Shown piece after piece: positions 22,215 to 33,419 of a DNA stretch of 64,000 nt. The stretch's first letter is position 1. Each line of letters opens with the position of its first letter. A program made the position numbers and the translations under genes. The notes beneath the pieces are model-generated. The model was not told the origin of the DNA and searched no databases. It worked only from the letters and a program-made list of their open reading frames with translations. Source of the stretch: Macrotis lagotis (Eukaryota > Chordata > Mammalia > Peramelemorphia > Peramelidae); contig NC_133665.1 in assembly GCF_037893015.1 (NCBI RefSeq), positions 22,199,869-22,263,868 of the forward strand, in the 5' to 3' direction.

Positions 22215-22400
22215 AAGTGATAGAGTAGACAAAAGAGCCTTTCATCTTGAGTTAGAGTACCTGGGTTCAAATTCCAGTTCTGATATTTACCTCCTATGGG
22301 ATTTTGGGCAAGTCAGATGACCTTATCTAAAAAATGAAAGAGTTGGATTCGATGACTTCTAAATTTCCTTGAAGTTCTAAACCTATGGTCCTATGACTCC
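22215..22400 (+). mobile_element. MIR SINE
   Basis: CTGGGTTCAAATTCCAGTTC, TTGGGCAAGTCAGATGACC, then GAGTTGGATTCGATGACTTC. Confidence 0.8.
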
Positions 22401-22427
22401 TTGACTTGTTCCATTCCATTCTTTTTT

Positions 22428-22538
22428 TTTTCTTTTTGGCAAGGCAAATAGAGTTAATTGACTTGCCTAAGGTCTCACAGCTAGGTAATTATTAGTGAGG
22501 CCAGGTCCTCCTGGCCCCAGGGCCAGTGTTCTATCCAC
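22428..22538 (-). mobile_element. tRNA-derived marsupial SINE, internally shortened, with target duplication
   Basis: Minus copy from the T-run to GTTCTATCCAC; it lacks the outer head and about 15 bp inside. Flanked by an approximately 20-bp duplication, TGTTCCATTCCATTCTTTTT, at 22407 and 22539. Confidence 0.9.
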
Positions 22539-22749
22539 TGTTCCATTCCATTCTTTTTTTCCCCCCAGAAACCAGTGTGATTCTTTTTATTAGTAACTCA
22601 TTCCTTTTTATTTTCACATATTTCATAAATACTAAAGAAAAAATACTTCTGAACAAATATCAACATCCCCCAACTATCTCTAAAGGAAACCACTGTGAAA
22701 ACAGACTGAAAAGATCCCCTCAAAATGCATGATTGTTAAACATGTTGAT

Positions 22750-23325
22750 GATTTTCTAAGTATAAAGAAAATATGATAGGATCACATTTTATGTTGTTCT
22801 AATTAACAGAAATCACTGTTCTACAATAACAGGATAAGGTTGTTAAATTTCTAATTCAGAGTGTCTTTTTACTCCTGATGATATTATTTAATCCCCAAAG
22901 AAATGAGACATCCTAGAAAAAGGAACATGGGCAAAGGATAGGAATAAAGCTCAATTCCATTAAAACTGGTGCCATTTTCATATAGAAGTTATTTCTGTTA
23001 TGTGAGTCAAAGACAAATGACCAACTTAATGTGACTCAATTTATCTATTTATTAAGGAAAATGTTAAATCTGTAAGTTTCTCAGATTCAAGGAACTGGCA
23101 TAAGATTACTAGAAAAACTTAGGTACTCCTATGGGGTATAATATCAAACTGAGAAAAGTTATCTTTTTCTATTCTCAAAGCCATATTTCTATGGAATAGT
23201 TCCACACTTCATTCATACTCAGCATAAATATGTAACAGTATCACTTCAATTCAGACCTAGACTCATATGATCAGGAAATACAGTTACTCCCTATATCAAT
23301 TATATTTAGGTATCAGAAAAGGTCA
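22750..23325. other. Unassigned AT-rich DNA
   Basis: No gene or recognised repeat. The preceding 22560-22740 may be an L1 3' scrap on the minus strand but is too diverged to call. Confidence 0.35.
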
Positions 23326-23329
23326 AGAA

Positions 23330-23505
23330 GGTGATATACTGGAAAATTCTATAGATTTTGAGTCAGTAAATCCAGTTTCAAATTCCAACTCTTCTATTTA
23401 GTGGAAGTCATTTAAAGTCTTTAGATCTTCAGCTCCTTATTTTTAAAATGAATATTGTATATTTTATTTCCAAGGTCCTCTCTAGTTCTAGATTTACGAT
23501 CTCAC
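23330..23505 (+). mobile_element. MIR-like SINE
   Basis: GATTTTGAGTCAGTAAATCC, GAAGTCATTTAAAGTC, then CAAGGTCCTCTCTAGTTC. Confidence 0.65.
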
Positions 23506-24200
23506 AGAGTGGTATAACAATGTACCAGTGTAAAGTTTATTCCACACAGGTCCATTCCATTCTTGAACAACTGTAATAACTAGCTAAATATGCCTTCTAA
23601 CTTTTATCCACTGACCTTAGTTTTATGCATGGACCTAATGGACAATTTTCTAATGTATATTTAAAAGGGAGTAGTTTTGTTCCAAATAAAAATTAGGGAG
23701 CATATAGTGAATGGTGAAAATAATGTACTTTTCTCTCCCTAGTGGTTAGATAAGTTGAAAAAGGAATGCATGAGTTTTAAAATGGTTCAGATAATATTCC
23801 TTGATGATAAATATGTGATAGTAGGTTACTGGGGGCAAGTTTGGGATGTCCAAAGTGCATCCTTACCTACTGAGGACATAGCTACTCATTATTAGTGTTT
23901 TTTTTTAAAAGCATTTTTAGTGCCACTTTGAGAAATCAAACACTGGACCAAAAAGATCCTGCTTCCAACTGAGTATTACTTTTCTTACATTTGAGGTAAT
24001 TGAGTGTGGGAAATTTATGAATGACTGTCTTTTGGATTAGGTCACCTAAGTGTAAAACCCAAATGACAATGAGGTGAATTATACTGTGCTTCCCCTGAAT
24101 GATGTCGGTGAGTCTAGTCTCCTTTCTATAATATGACTATTATAATACACTCCACCATCTTACTCTTACTAGGCATTTATGATAGTACCCAGCAGGAATC
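23506..24200. other. Unassigned AT-rich DNA
   Basis: No recognised gene or repeat; plain sequence leading up to the minisatellite. Confidence 0.35.
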
Positions 24201-24213
24201 CATTCCCACAAGA

Positions 24214-24342
24214 GAAGTTAATAAATACTATGTGATGGTAATGAGGGAACTTAATAATTACTCTCTGATGGTAATGAGGAAACTTAATAAATACTATCTG
24301 ATGGTAATAACAGAACTTAATTACTATCTGATGGTAATGAGG
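24214..24342 (+). repeat. 33-bp minisatellite, four units
   Basis: Units at 24214-24246, 24247-24279, 24280-24312 and 24313-24342 share AACTTAATAAATACTATCTG then ATGGTAATGAGG; the last unit is 3 bp short. Because 33 and 30 are multiples of three, the frame 24133-24363 stays open through it and would read an 11-residue repeat (LNKYYLMVMRE-like). Confidence 0.9.
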
Positions 24343-24444
24343 ATGAGATGTTGTAAGAACTGATAAGATAATATCTATGAAGGGTTTGGCTGTTCACAGA
24401 GGAAGTAAATTGTGACCCTTCCAAGGACAGAATTTTTACTGAGG

Positions 24445-24600
24445 AAGATGTGAGCACTGAATTTCAAGTCAGAAGACAGGTTCAAACCCTCTCTTTGTTA
24501 TTATTTATATGATTTTGGGCAAGTCAGCTAACCTACCTGGGCCTCAATTTTTTTGTTTAACTGTTAAATAGGTGGGGAAGGGTTTAGACTAATTGATTTT
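24445..24600 (+). mobile_element. MIR SINE
   Basis: TTTTGGGCAAGTCAGCTAAC, CTGGGCCTCAATTTTTTTG, GGGTTTAGACTAATTG. Confidence 0.7.
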
Positions 24601-24717
24601 CATCTTTTGAGCCAATCCAATACCATAAAGGTTAAATAGGTTTTAAAAAAAATGATAAAAAGGTAGACAGCTTCATAACAGCAATGTTGCTTGTCACACA
24701 ACCATTCATTCTTTTGA

Positions 24718-25190
24718 CATTTATTGTCTACATTGTGCTAAGTTTATCTAGGTGCAATGAACAACCCCAAAAAGTACAATTCCTTGCCTTCAAGGAACTT
24801 ATAATTTGCATGCTCTGCACACACATGGAGAATTAAAGACAAATAATATTACAAAAATGATGCAAAATAATTTTGGAGTTGGTGTATAGGCTTCCTGTAC
24901 AGGATATAGCAAATGAACCTTAAGAGGGATTTTATGTAGTAGTGAGTAGGGAGTGCATGCTAGACATGGAAGGATGGCCCATGGAAAGACATAAGGAAGG
25001 GAGCTATACTATCTTATATGGGGAAAAGTAGAAATAAGATAGTTTGATTTGAATGCAGAGCATGTAAAAAGAAGTCACAGTCTATAAACCTGAAAAGGTA
25101 ATCATTCTTGAATCAGACTGTGAGAGATAAGAAAGAGTCACTGGGATTTCTTGAACCAGAAAAAGGCATGGTCAGGTCTGTGCTTTAGGA
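24718..25190 (+). mobile_element. Old mammalian repeat, unnamed here, left part
   Basis: Blocks such as GTGCTAAGTTTATC, CCTTCAAGGAACTTATAATT and CATGGTCAGGTCTGTGCTTT belong to a long non-coding mammalian repeat that I recognise but cannot name with certainty. Similar pieces occur at 30318, 42790 and 48495. The L1 that follows appears to have inserted into it, since it resumes near 29690. Confidence 0.55.
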
Positions 25191-25910
25191 TTATCACTGT
25201 GGCTAGGACATCAGGGGCACCAAGATGACAAATTAAGCAGTGATTTGCTGTAACTCTCCCATATTCACTTCCATACAACCATGAAATGGTACTCCAAAAA
25301 AAAAATCCTAGAATAGCAAAAACCAGCAAAAAGACAGGGTGAAGCAATCTTTTAGCCCAAGAAAGATTGGCAAGAACAGTCTGTCTCACTTGGGTAAAAG
25401 AGAAAGACAGTCCAGGGCAAGAAGCATCCCTGCAAGCAAGCAAATGCCACACCAGAACCCCCTACATGTCTCATTCTAACCAGGGGAAACAGACTTCAAG
25501 CAATGAGAAAAACTGTTGTTTGAGCATAGGTCTAGGCAAACAGGTGGAAGCCAGTCCTATGGGCATCTAAGCAAATAGGCCATCTCTAACTCCTCTCCCT
25601 CCCATCCTTCCATGTACTTCAGTGTAGTTTTGGAGAAATGCAGAAATACCCCACCAGCCTCAGCACAGACCAAATACCAGCACTAGGACCTGGATCAGCA
25701 CCAGAAAAGCTACCAGACCTTTATTATTTCCAGCAGTGCCAGCCATCCCCATCCCCACCCTATTCTTTCAGTGCAGCAACCAGACACAAGAGTCCCACAT
25801 GGACCACAAGGCAACATCAATGTAGCACCAGGTAAACAGCCAGAGTCTACAACCCCTGGCACAAGAAGCCTGAGGTAGCCACTTTTACTCTGGGAGCAGA
25901 ACTCAAGTTT

Positions 25911-26074
25911 TGTTTTTTTGGTTTTTTTTTAGGTTTTTGCAAAACAAACATGGCTAAGTGGCTTGCCCAAGGCTACACAACTAGGCAATTATTAAGTGTC
26001 TGAGACCGGATTTGAACCCAGGTACTCCTGACTCCAGGGCCGGTACTTTATCCACTAAGCCACCTAGCTGCCCC
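25911..26074 (-). mobile_element. tRNA-derived marsupial SINE with target duplication
   Basis: Minus copy within the L1, ending CACCTAGCTGCCCC. Flanks AGAACTCAAGTTT (25898-25910 and 26075-26087) are identical over 13 bp. Confidence 0.94.
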
Positions 26075-26207
26075 AGAACTCAAGTTTAAAGGAAAGGAAA
26101 AAGGCAAGCAAAAAAATAAAATAAAAAAGATCTAACCATAGAAAGTTATTATGTGAACAGGGAAGATCAGGACACAAACTCAGAAAAAGACAATACTGTT
26201 AAACCAT

Positions 26208-27060
26208 TTATGGGCAAAGCTTCAAACAGAAATGGAAAATAGTCAAGTCCAGAAAGAACTCATGGAAGAGCTCAAAAAGGATCTTAAGAATCATATAAGA
26301 AAGGTGGAAGAAAAATTGGAAAAGGAAATGAGAGCAATGCAAGAGAAGTATGAAAAAAGTCAATAGGTTGGAAAAAAGAAAATAACTGCTAAAAAGTAGA
26401 ATTGGCCAAATGGAAAAGCAGTTACAGAAATCTGACCAAAACAACTCCTTAAAAGGTACAGATGGCCAAATGGAAAAGTAAGTATAAAAGCTAACTGAGG
26501 AAAAATTCTTTAAAAGTTAGAATTGGGTAAATGGAAGTTGATGACTCTATGAGACATCAAGAATCAATCAAATTCAAAAGAATAAAAAAATTGAAGACAA
26601 TATAAAATAAGTTATTTGGAAAAACAACTGACTAGATTTAGGAGAGACAAGGTCAGAATCATTGGACTACTTGAAAGTCACAACAAAAAGAACCTAGACA
26701 TCATCTCTCAAGAAATTATCAAGGAAAACTGTCCCAATATCTGGAACCAGAATCAATTACCTCAGGAAATAGATCCCAAAATAAAAACTCCAAGGAACAT
26801 TATAGCCAAAACCCAGAACTATCAGATCAAGGCAAAAAGTCCTGCAAGTGTCCAGAAAGAAATAATTCATATAATAGGGAGCCACAATCAGGATTACACT
26901 GGATTTACCAGCTGTAATATTAATGGATTAGAGGTCATGGAATATGATATTCTGGAAGGCAAAGGAACTAGGACTATAATCAAGAAATCACCTATCTGGT
27001 GAAAGTGTTCACTCAGTGAAACAGAAGAACTTCTAACTTTCGTAAGAAGAAGACCAGAAT
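26208..27060 (+). pseudogene. L1 ORF1 (RNA-binding chaperone) remnant
   Basis: ORF1p of L1 is a trimeric RNA-binding protein with coiled coil, RRM and C-terminal domain. Here 26208-26620 gives lysine- and glutamate-rich coiled-coil text with several stops. 26616-27002 is an open frame of 128 residues with the RRM start (VRIIGLLESHNKKNLDIISQ), then TPRNIIAKTQNYQIK-like text from the C-terminal domain. Stops and shifts rule out function. Confidence 0.75.
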
Positions 27061-27211
27061 TTAACAAAAACTTTGATCTCTAGTTTCATGAGCCAAGTGA
27101 AACCAAAAAAAGGGGGGAAAAGGACAAAAGGAAACATAAAGGAGTCTAGGAGTCTATGGAGCTGAATTGCTTTTAGGTCAGGATCTATGTGAGATGATGC
27201 TTGTAATTCTT

Positions 27212-27356
27212 TTTTTTTTTTTTTAGGTTTTTGCAAGGAAAATGGGGTTAAGTGGCTTGCCCAAGGCCACACAGCTAGGTAATTATTAAGTGTTTGAACC
27301 CAGGTACTCCTGACTCCAGGGCTGGTGCTTTATCCACTGTGCCACTTAGCCACCCC
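27212..27356 (-). mobile_element. tRNA-derived marsupial SINE with target duplication
   Basis: Minus copy in the L1 inter-ORF spacer, flanked by CTTGTAATTCTT (27200-27211 and 27361-27372). Part of the body is missing near 27290. Confidence 0.92.
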
Positions 27357-27879
27357 AATACTTGTAATTCTTAAAAATCATTTCACTAATAGTACACCTA
27401 GAAGGAATAGAAATAGAGGATATGTGTATGAGGTGAATTTGAGGGAACAGCATAAAAATAATTAAGAGGTGAGAAAGAGGAGTACACTGAGTACAGATGG
27501 AAAAGAGAGGTAGACTGAAGAGGCTAAAAACAATCTATCACAGAGGAAGGCAAGACGGGCATTACTTTATCTTTTGCTCTCATCAGGATTGGCTCAAAGA
27601 GGGAATAATATACCTTGACTATCTGTCTGTCAACTGACTATAGAAATATACTACATATAATATAAATATAGTATAAATCAGCTAACTATAGAAATCTATC
27701 TTACCTGACAGGATAGTAGGAGGGGAGGAGATTAAGTAAAGGGAGAGGAAACTGACAGAAGAGAGGGCAGACCAAGGAAGGTGGTAGACAGAAGCAAAAC
27801 ACTGTCAAGGAGGGACAGGGTAAATGGAGAGGAGAAAAGGAGAAAAAAATACAATGAAGGGGAATACATGGTTGATAAT

Positions 27880-28620
27880 TATAACTGTGAATATAAATGC
27901 GATGAACTCTTCCATAAAATGGAAGCAGATAGAGTAGATTAAAAACCAGAATCCTATAATATGTTGCTTCCAAGAAATAGACTTGAAGCAGAAAGATGTA
28001 CAAAGAGTAAAGGTAAGGGACTGGTGCAAATTTATTATGGCTCAGGTGAAGTTAAAAAGAAAAAGCAGGGATAGCAATTCTGATCTAGACAAAGAGAAAG
28101 CAAAAACTGACCTAATTAAAAGGTAGACTATTTCTCACTGCTCTAATTTGCTTATGGTATCACCCTTTATGTCTACCTTTCATATCTGTGGAGAAAAAAA
28201 GAATTCATGACCAAGCAAGAGATAATTATATTATCATTACATTATATATTACATATTATACATTCATTACAAATACATCTTACATTATAAAATATAAAAC
28301 AGGAAATTTTTATTATATTAAATGTAAAGGCTTTTGCACAAGGAAAACTAAGACAACCAAGATTATTAGGTAAGCAGAAAGATGATAAACAATCTTTACA
28401 AAGAATCTCTGATGAATATAATTTCTCAAATATATAAAAAACTGAATCAGATTCATAAGAATACAATCTATTCTCTAATTGATAAATGGTCAAAGAATAT
28501 GAACAGTTTTCAGATGAAGAAATGAAAGCTATCTACATCTATCAGAAGTGTTCTAAATCAATTTTGATTATAGAAATGCAAATTAAAACAACTTTGAGGT
28601 ATCATGTTAATGATATAAGA
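27880..28620 (+). pseudogene. L1 ORF2 remnant, reverse transcriptase deleted
   Basis: 27880-28080 matches the endonuclease start of the copy at 37130-37340 (shared TTAAAAACCAGAATCCTA). 28300-28620 matches 40080-40380 (GCTTTTGCACAAGGAAAACT, then ATAGAAATGCAAATTAAAAC). Everything between, including the catalytic FADD motif, is gone. Confidence 0.75.
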
Positions 28621-28723
28621 GGAAAACGATAAATGTTGGAGAGGATGTGGGAAATTTGGGACATTACTGCACTTTTGGTGGAATTGTATATGATCCAATC
28701 ATTCTGGAGACTCTTTGGTACTA

Positions 28724-28986
28724 TGTTGAGTCCCTTTCCAGACTCATCTGTTGAGTTCCACTTCTGAACTCCCTCAATCTTCCCCAGGTGAATGTTGGAG
28801 GGGTGGGAGACAAGGAATACAAGATTTCCGAGTTCTCTGTTTATCTACCAAAACACCAATGCTTAAATACCTTTCAAGTCTCTATCCATTCCCACTCTAG
28901 TGGCACTTAGTAAAACAAGGCTCTGATGTTCAAAGACACCAGATGAAGATAATTTACAATGTTCCCTCACACAACAGTTCCTAACA
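28724..28986 (-). repeat. Solo LTR of the same family as 19747-21765, in L1
   Basis: The complement reads TGTTAGGAACTG to GGACTCAACA, 263 bp with TG and CA ends, and aligns with both LTRs above; TATTTAAG and the AATAAA-type signal (here GATAAA) are in the same place. Flanking hexamers GTACTA (28718-28723) and GTGCTA (28987-28992) give a 6-bp target duplication with one mismatch. A single LTR usually remains after recombination between the two LTRs of a full copy. Confidence 0.88.
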
Positions 28987-29689
28987 GTGCTATATCCAAA
29001 GGACAACCAAACTGTGCATACTCTTAGATCTAGCATATCACTACCAGGTCCGTATCCCAAAGACATAATAAAAAAGGAAAGGGACCTACATATTCAAAAA
29101 ATATATATAGCAGCCCTTTTCATGAATCAAAATATTGGAAATTAAGGGGATGTCCATCACTTGGGGAATAGCTGAAGAAGCTATGATATATGAATATAAT
29201 GAAATACTACTGTGCAATAAGAAATGAAAGACAAAATTTCAGAAAAACCTAGAAAGAAGTGTATGAACTGATGAAAACTGAAATGAAAAGAACCAAGAAA
29301 GCATTGTATACAGTATTAACAACATTGTGTGATGATCAGTTCAGCTCTTCTCAGCAGCACAATGATCCAAGACAAGTACAAAGTACTAACAAAAGAAAAA
29401 TCCATTCACAATCAGATAAAGAACTGAATAAGTCTGAATGCAGATTGAAGTCTTTTTTTCACTTTTTTCATTTTCATGATTTTTTCCTTTATGATCTGTT
29501 TGTTCTATCACAATTGTGTTTACTATGGAAATATATTTTACATAATAGTATAAACAGATCAAATTGTCTACTATTTAAGAAGAAAGAATGAGAGAGAGGA
29601 AGAAAAATTTGGAACTCAACATTTTATAAAAATTGTCTTGACATGTAATTGGAAAAAACCCCATAAAATACCATTTATAAGGTGGTGGT

Positions 29690-29960
29690 TCTTTAAGAAC
29701 AAATTAGAGAAAGTAGAGACTCAAGGAAGGAAATTAACAGGTGGGAGAGGAAACCTATTATAACAGTCCAGGTCAGAAGTCGTAAGGATCTGAACCAGGT
29801 TGATAGTTGTATAAATGGAGAAAAAGATGAATTTGAGATATCTTGTGAAGGCAGAATCAACAAAACTCATCCATTATTTAGTATGAGGGGTGAGACAGAA
29901 GGGGAGGAATCAATGCTGAATCTGAGGTTGTAAAACTAGAAAGATGGTGGTATTCTCAAA
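29690..29960 (+). mobile_element. Old mammalian repeat, right part
   Basis: GGAAACCTATTATAACAGTC, CAGGTCAGAAGTCGTAAGG and AATGCTGAATCTGAGGTTG continue the order of the repeat that stops at 25190, which dates the L1 insertion as younger than this repeat. Confidence 0.5.
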
Positions 29961-30317
29961 AGAAAGAGGAGAGGACTGGTGGTTTGAACACCACATGACT
30001 TTAGTTCTTCATTTCATTCTGTTCCATGTCTTCAGAGAAGGAGAAACCTTGGAGTTCCACTGTTGTCTCAGGTGGATTCAATCAACAATGAGTAAAATAC
30101 AAATTTCATTAGAATGTATCAGGGTAGGTGCTGTTTGAATTTTGTCTTTTTTGTTCTATAGCAAATATGCTTTGCCCATAGTAGACTTTTAGTAAATATG
30201 TGTGCAACTGAATGACATTAGGTAAGTAATAATTGCAAGGTGTAAAAAGAATCATACTGATTGTACAGATGAGGAACCTGAGGGCTAAGTGAATTTAAGT
30301 GATTTGTCCAAGATCAA

Positions 30318-30668
30318 TCAATCAATAAACATTTATTAAGCTTCTACTACTTGTGAAGCACTGTGCTAAGTGTTGGGGACAGGAAAAAAGGTATAACATA
30401 GTTTTTTGTCCCAGGGTGGGGAGATAACATACAAACAAATAATATACAAAGTAACCTTACATACAGGATAAAAAGGAAATCATTTAAAAAGGAAAAAGCA
30501 GTGGAATTAAAGGGTTAAGGAAGGCTCCCTGCAGATGGTGGGATTTTAGTTGAGACTTAAAGGAGGATAAGGATATCAGTAGGCAGAACAAAGAAGTGAG
30601 AACATTCCAGAAATGAAGAAAAGTCAGAGAAAATGCTCAGATCCAAGAAATGGAGGATCTTGTTTCAG
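30318..30668 (+). mobile_element. Old mammalian repeat, 5' part
   Basis: ATAAACATTTATTAAGCTTC, CACTGTGCTAAGTGTTGGGG, GATGGTGGGATTTTAGTTGA and GAACATTCCAGAAATGAAG, the same family as 24718-25190 and better preserved. Confidence 0.6.
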
Positions 30669-30748
30669 TAAGTATCAGAAATAGGATTTTAATTCAGGTC
30701 CTCTCTCTCTCTTTCCCCAATACCACCCTGCCTCTGTTAATGCTAAGA

Positions 30749-31295
30749 CAGGGCTGTCCAACCTTAGGTTATCTTAGAGTCACATTAAAGTGAAATAATT
30801 ATTTGAGGGCCATACCCAGAATAAAAAATACAGAACACTAATACATTAGTTAATTTGTAGTCTTACCTTAGGTTTAGTAAGTGTTATGAAAAGTCATGCT
30901 ACTTTTAACTTTTTACAAAGTGTGGGAATACACATCAGTAATATGACAGGCAAAGGCATAAAGTAGGAAAGGAAACACAAAACAACAAGGTAACAGGATA
31001 AACAGTATAAAGATAGGTGCATTCAGATTATTCTGCATCGTATAGACAAAACACATACCACAGATCGATTGAAAGTTCCATGTGATATGTTCCATTTGTA
31101 ATACTGTTTAAAAATACCACAGAAAATTAACATCAAGAAATTATTTATTAGTGGTGGAATTAAAAAAGCTAATATGCATTCTATGCAAATTATTATTTTA
31201 TTTTTTCACTCTAGAAAATTAAAACCCACAGGCAGGCCACATAAAAATCACACTGTGGGCTGCATATGCCTTGGGCTGTATTTTGGACAGCCCTA
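30749..31295. mobile_element. Non-autonomous hAT-type DNA transposon
   Basis: Terminal inverted repeats CAGGGCTGTCCAA (left) and TTGGACAGCCCTA (right) differ only in the last base. They are flanked by 8-bp direct repeats TGCTAAGA (30741-30748) and TGCTAAGG (31296-31303). Eight-bp duplications and CAGGG ends are hallmarks of hAT (Charlie-like) elements. The 547-bp interior has no transposase frame, so it moved with help from another element. Strand is not assignable. Confidence 0.85.
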
Positions 31296-31303
31296 TGCTA
31301 AGG

Positions 31304-31695
31304 GAAGCCCACTCCTCTATTGTTGCTACTTTGCCCAATCCAGTGTGATGAGGAAACTGTCTACCATGAGGTCAGGACTGATGGAGTTCAGGTTGGGGTG
31401 TGGCTGAGTCTTTGGACAAAACTGATCAGAATGACTGTTTTCCTTTATTCTGACCTTTGGGGATTTTTTTCAATTATTTTTACCTTGGCCAGAGGCACCA
31501 CAAAACTGACATACTTCCCTCATCTCAGAAGAATCTTAGTTGACTCTTTCCAAGATTTGCTTTGTGGAGATCTACCCAAAGAATGTAGGTTGATAGGAAT
31601 AGGGATTGGACCTTTAGTTTTTCTGAAAGGACGAAATACTTTAATAAGGAAACTTTCATTAGTGATACAGATCAGCACCTTCTTGCAACATTTAG
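31304..31695. other. Unassigned sequence with a 127-residue open frame
   Basis: The plus frame 31320-31703 is one of the longer ones outside repeats, but its composition (repeated hydrophobic and basic runs) shows no family motif. Probably chance. Confidence 0.3.
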
Positions 31696-31699
31696 TCTT

Positions 31700-31828
31700 A
31701 TAGCTGCCTAGGGCAGAGAGAACTTAAGTGACTGCTTTGCTCATACAACCAGTATACAATCAAAGGTAGAATTTGAACTCCTGCATCCTCACTCCAAGAC
31801 CAGCTCTCTTCCCAAAACACCATGGGGG
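31700..31828 (-). mobile_element. MIR-like SINE
   Basis: Complement MIR: GAACTTAAGTGACTGCTTTG, GTAGAATTTGAACTCCTGC. Confidence 0.6.
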
Positions 31829-31934
31829 TTATTAAAAACAAGGATATTGATCATGTGGACTATGGAAAAATCATGACAGCTGTTTTCTTTCTTTTAAAAA
31901 TTATTAATATCTTTTGTTTTTTATATCACCTTTA

Positions 31935-32032
31935 TTAGGCTGACACATTTCTACAGCTCATAAATCCAATTCATGTACAGGTCAAGGCATCACCCATGAT
32001 GTACTCTTCAAAAATGAAGGACAAACAATAAC
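31935..32032 (+). mobile_element. 3' tail of marsupial SINE with GGACAAACA-type end
   Basis: AAATCCAATTCATGTACAGG, CAAGGCATCACCCATGATGT and AATGAAGGACAAACAATAAC match the 3' end of the copy at 54745-55038. Confidence 0.7.
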
Positions 32033-32179
32033 CATTTCCCACCCTTCTACCTAGAGTATTATTCTTGATAATAAACATTAAAGCAACAATGGAAATCGAT
32101 TCTGCAAAACTAACCAACATATCAACTAAGAGTATTTGTAACATCTGATACCCATAGGCCCTGTCAATGAGAAGATTTC

Positions 32180-32720
32180 TTTTCTTTTCTTCAGTGCCAG
32201 TTGGTAATTATAATAACAAACATTCATTTTTTCTTCTCTACTTACATTGTTGTAGTCATGTCTGTTATTTTCCTAATTCTTATTACTTAATTTTTACATT
32301 TTACATTACATTTACATTTTATATTAGTTCATATGTTATATCAAACTTCTATATATTCTTTATATCCATTTTTTTTAGGTTTTTGCAAGGCAATGGGGTT
32401 GAGTGACTTGCCCAAGGTCACACAGCTAGGTAATTATTAAGTGTCTGAGGTCAGATTTGAACTTTACTCTATCCACTGCTTCACCTAGCTGCCCCATACC
32501 CATTGTTTCTTACAAAGTAGTAATATTCCATTATATTAATGAATCACATTTTGTCTATTTACCAATCAATAGTCACTTCATTTTGAGGAAAAAAGTTCTA
32601 AATATTGATGTGATACATACATACACACACATATAGTTTTGTTTATCTGAATGGTTATATGTATGTAGGGAAGATTCCCTTCTATCTTTTCTATTTTTCT
32701 ATTTTCCTTTACCCCCTCTA
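32180..32720 (-). mobile_element. L1 3' fragment split by a SINE
   Basis: GTAGTAATATTCCATTATAT and TCTATTTACCAATCAATAG read as the complement of the ORF2 end. The 32371-32495 SINE lies inside. Confidence 0.5.
32371..32495 (-). mobile_element. tRNA-derived marsupial SINE, internal deletion
   Basis: Minus copy ending CACCTAGCTGCCCC; about 25 bp missing near 32463. ATATCCATT and ATACCCATT on the two sides look like a short decayed duplication. Confidence 0.9.
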
Positions 32721-32785
32721 CCCTCCTCTTTGTTCACCTGACTTTCTGAACTTCAGCCCCATATCCCTGGACAGGTAAGCCTCTT

Positions 32786-32941
32786 TTTTTTTTTTAGGTT
32801 TTTTGCAAGGCAAATGGGGTTAAGTGGCTTGCCCAAGGCCACACAGCTAGGTAATTATTAAGTGTCTGAGACCGGATTTGAACCCAGGTCCTCCTGACTC
32901 CAAGACCGGTGCTCTATCCACTACGCCACCTAGCAGCCCCG
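32786..32941 (-). mobile_element. tRNA-derived marsupial SINE with target duplication
   Basis: Full-length minus copy. CAGGTAAGCCTCTT (32772-32785) and CAGGTAAGACTCTT (32942-32955) form a 14-bp duplication with one mismatch. Confidence 0.94.
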
Positions 32942-33030
32942 CAGGTAAGACTCTTGAGGAAATGATCTATCTTCCCTTTTTTTTTTGCTTCTATTTATAT
33001 CCCTTTCACTTAGTATATTAGGAGTGAATG

Positions 33031-33182
33031 TGGGCATCTAGGTGGCACAGTGAATTGAATACCAGCCATAGAGTCAGGAGGACCTGAGTTCAAATGTGAC
33101 CTCAGACACTTAATAATTACCTGGCTATGACCTTGGGTAAATCATTTTACCCCACTGCCTTGCAAAAACAAACAAACAAAAA
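33031..33182 (+). mobile_element. tRNA-derived marsupial SINE with target duplication
   Basis: Plus copy with head TGGGCATCTAGGTGGCACAG and a tail expanded to (AAAC)n. GGAGTGAATG (33021-33030) and AGAGTGAATG (33183-33192) flank it. Confidence 0.92.
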
Positions 33183-33419
33183 AGAGTGAATGCTCAATTT
33201 TATTAGTCACTCTTGGGACACAATTCTAGCACTGGGATCTCTGGGCAAAAGTAGGGAAATATTTTATGGCTGACAGTTTCAATAATTGATTATTGAATAT
33301 CCTGATATATATGACCTCCTCTAAAGTCCTGCCCTTAAGTTTCATCATGGCAGAGTAACAATAAACTCTTAAAAACTTTGCCAGTGGAATGAATAAATAC
33401 TGGCATGTGCAATTTTTTT

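Larger units (their letters stand above)
25195..29665 (+). mobile_element. Old L1 with intact-order ends but reverse-transcriptase region deleted
   Basis: Order on the plus strand: a probable 5' region (25195-25900), ORF1 remnants (26100-27060), purine-rich spacer (27060-27880), start of the ORF2 endonuclease (27880-28100), a jump to the ORF2 C-terminal part (28300-28620), then 3'UTR ending near 29665. Comparison with the copy at 35919-41245 shows that about 2 kb, including the whole reverse-transcriptase domain, is missing between 28100 and 28300. Two SINEs and a solo LTR interrupt it. Old and non-functional. Confidence 0.75.

Noticed and set aside
31320-31703. 127-residue plus frame as a gene
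   Set aside because: No recognisable domain, no supporting signals, and overlapping frames of similar length in another phase.
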